Origin: Eubacterium sp. CAG:251
GTDB taxonomy: Bacteria > Bacillota > Clostridia > Oscillospirales > Acutalibacteraceae
Direction of reading: 5' to 3'
Length of the DNA stretch: 20,841 nt
Assembly: GCA_000436835.1 (NCBI GenBank)
Contig: FR889160.1
Span: forward strand, 91,254-112,094
Shown here piece by piece: positions 20,121-20,841 of this stretch; within the stretch, counting starts at the first letter, position 1, and each line of letters begins with the position of its first letter. A model generated the notes under the pieces. That model searched no databases. It was not told the DNA's origin and was given only the letters and a program-made list of their open reading frames with translations. The translations under genes were made by a program, and so were the position numbers.

Positions 20121-20789
20121 ATGAGAATGAAAAGAAAGAAAAATCTTGATGAAAGAATAGCGGCTTCAAGCGATTATCTTATCACTATGAAAAACGACTC
20201 GCTTGATTTTCAAGATGCAATAAAGGAAAATCATCTTCTTGATTTTAATAAAATATTTAAAAAGGAGCAGCCTGTATATTTGGAAATAGGTTGCGGCAAG
20301 GGTCAATTCGGTAACACGTTTGCACATCAAAATCCCGACAAAAACATTCTTTGCGTTGAAAGAAACAGGAACGTGCTGATTATGGCGATTGACAAGGCGA
20401 GAGAGCTTGGGCTTGACAATATTATGTTTCTTTGCGGCACGGCGGAATATTTACCGTCTTACATACCAAATAACAGCATTGAGGAAATTTATCTTAACTT
20501 TTCGTGCCCGTTTCCAAAAAAGAGCCACGAGGCGCACAGGCTTACAAATCCACGTTTTCTTGAAATATACAAGCCTATGCTCAAAAACGGCGGTGTAATA
20601 TGCCAAAAGACAGACAATATGCACTTTTTTGAATATTCAATCGAAAGCTTTTCAAAATGCGGCTTCAAGCTTTCAAATATTTCGCTTGATTTGCATAAGA
20701 GTGGTTTTGAGGGAAATATCGAAACGGAATATGAACAGAAGTTTTCGTCACAAGGTTTCCCCATTTACAGATTGGAAGCAAGGTTATAA
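20121..20789 (+). CDS. trmB: tRNA (guanine-N7-)-methyltransferase
   Basis: A 222-residue SAM-dependent enzyme that makes m7G46 in the tRNA variable loop. The SAM-binding LEIGCGKGQF is at 54-63, the acidic ribose-binding CVERN at 78-82, and the C-terminal TEYEQKFSSQGFPIYRLEA (202-220) is the family end. The motif usually written DPWPKKRHxKRR appears as CPFPKKSHEAHR (129-140), so the normally conserved Asp is Cys129, Trp is Phe and Arg is Ser. The fold is otherwise intact. AAAGGA lies 10 nt before the ATG at 20121. It is the last gene of the operon before a hairpin. Confidence 0.93.
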   Translation: MRMKRKKNLDERIAASSDYLITMKNDSLDFQDAIKENHLLDFNKIFKKEQPVYLEIGCGKGQFGNTFAHQNPDKNILCVERNRNVLIMAIDKARELGLDNIMFLCGTAEYLPSYIPNNSIEEIYLNFSCPFPKKSHEAHRLTNPRFLEIYKPMLKNGGVICQKTDNMHFFEYSIESFSKCGFKLSNISLDLHKSGFEGNIETEYEQKFSSQGFPIYRLEARL

Positions 20790-20813
20790 CAAAACGCAAT
20801 ATATTATCAAATG

Positions 20814-20838
20814 CCTAACTGAAAATAATTCAGTTAGG
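20814..20838 (+). terminator. Probable terminator after trmB (cut by the window end)
   Basis: CCTAACTGAA and TTCAGTTAGG form a perfect 10-bp stem with an AATAA loop 24 bp past the trmB stop codon. The T-run expected after it would lie beyond the window, so this rests on the hairpin and its position. Confidence 0.7.
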
Positions 20839-20841
20839 TCA

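Overview
The window looks like chromosomal DNA from a low-to-moderate GC Clostridia member, most likely the Oscillospiraceae/Ruminococcaceae. This rests on strong AGGAGG-type ribosome binding sites, TTGACA/TATAAT promoters, a CysK/MetY pair, a biotin-dependent decarboxylase-type cluster, a Firmicutes L10 leader and Gram-positive-type envelope genes. The taxonomic call is inference; no 16S or marker search was possible.

Layout. 1-1531 (-): the end of a biotin-carrier and carboxyltransferase operon. 1611-4200 (-): a metY-cysK sulfur amino-acid operon with a long, structured leader. 4262-9022 (-): a glyA, CDP-glycerol glycerophosphotransferase-like, aminotransferase, trpS operon. 9055-9931 (+): yebC, divergent from glyA and convergent with cca. 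9908-11307 (-): the CCA-adding enzyme. 11310-11693 (+): a small membrane protein. 11700-13446: an accessory-looking cassette bounded by two near-identical direct repeats of about 95 bp. It holds three small secreted or membrane proteins (-) and a divergent XRE regulator (+). 13414-17314 (-): the rpmG-secE-nusG-rplK-rplA and rplJ-rplL block with its autoregulatory RNA sites. 17333-20841 (+): two flavoproteins and trmB.

The most interesting regulation is in front of metY. A promoter flanked by two CCTAY-N7-RTAGG dyads drives an mRNA encoding a 24-residue leader peptide that ends in RMCFRCYM. The RNA over its Cys codons is perfectly complementary over 12 nt to the metY ribosome binding site. This is the layout expected for a cysteine/methionine-sensing translational attenuator. 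The second point of interest is the repeat-bounded cassette, which has a perfect 30-bp palindrome at the predicted transcription start of its secreted-protein genes. The ribosomal block shows two look-alike L1 binding hairpins (before rplK and before rplA) and an L10 leader with a terminator/antiterminator switch. rpoB does not follow rplL here.

All coordinates, motifs and structures were read by eye. No similarity search or folding program was run.
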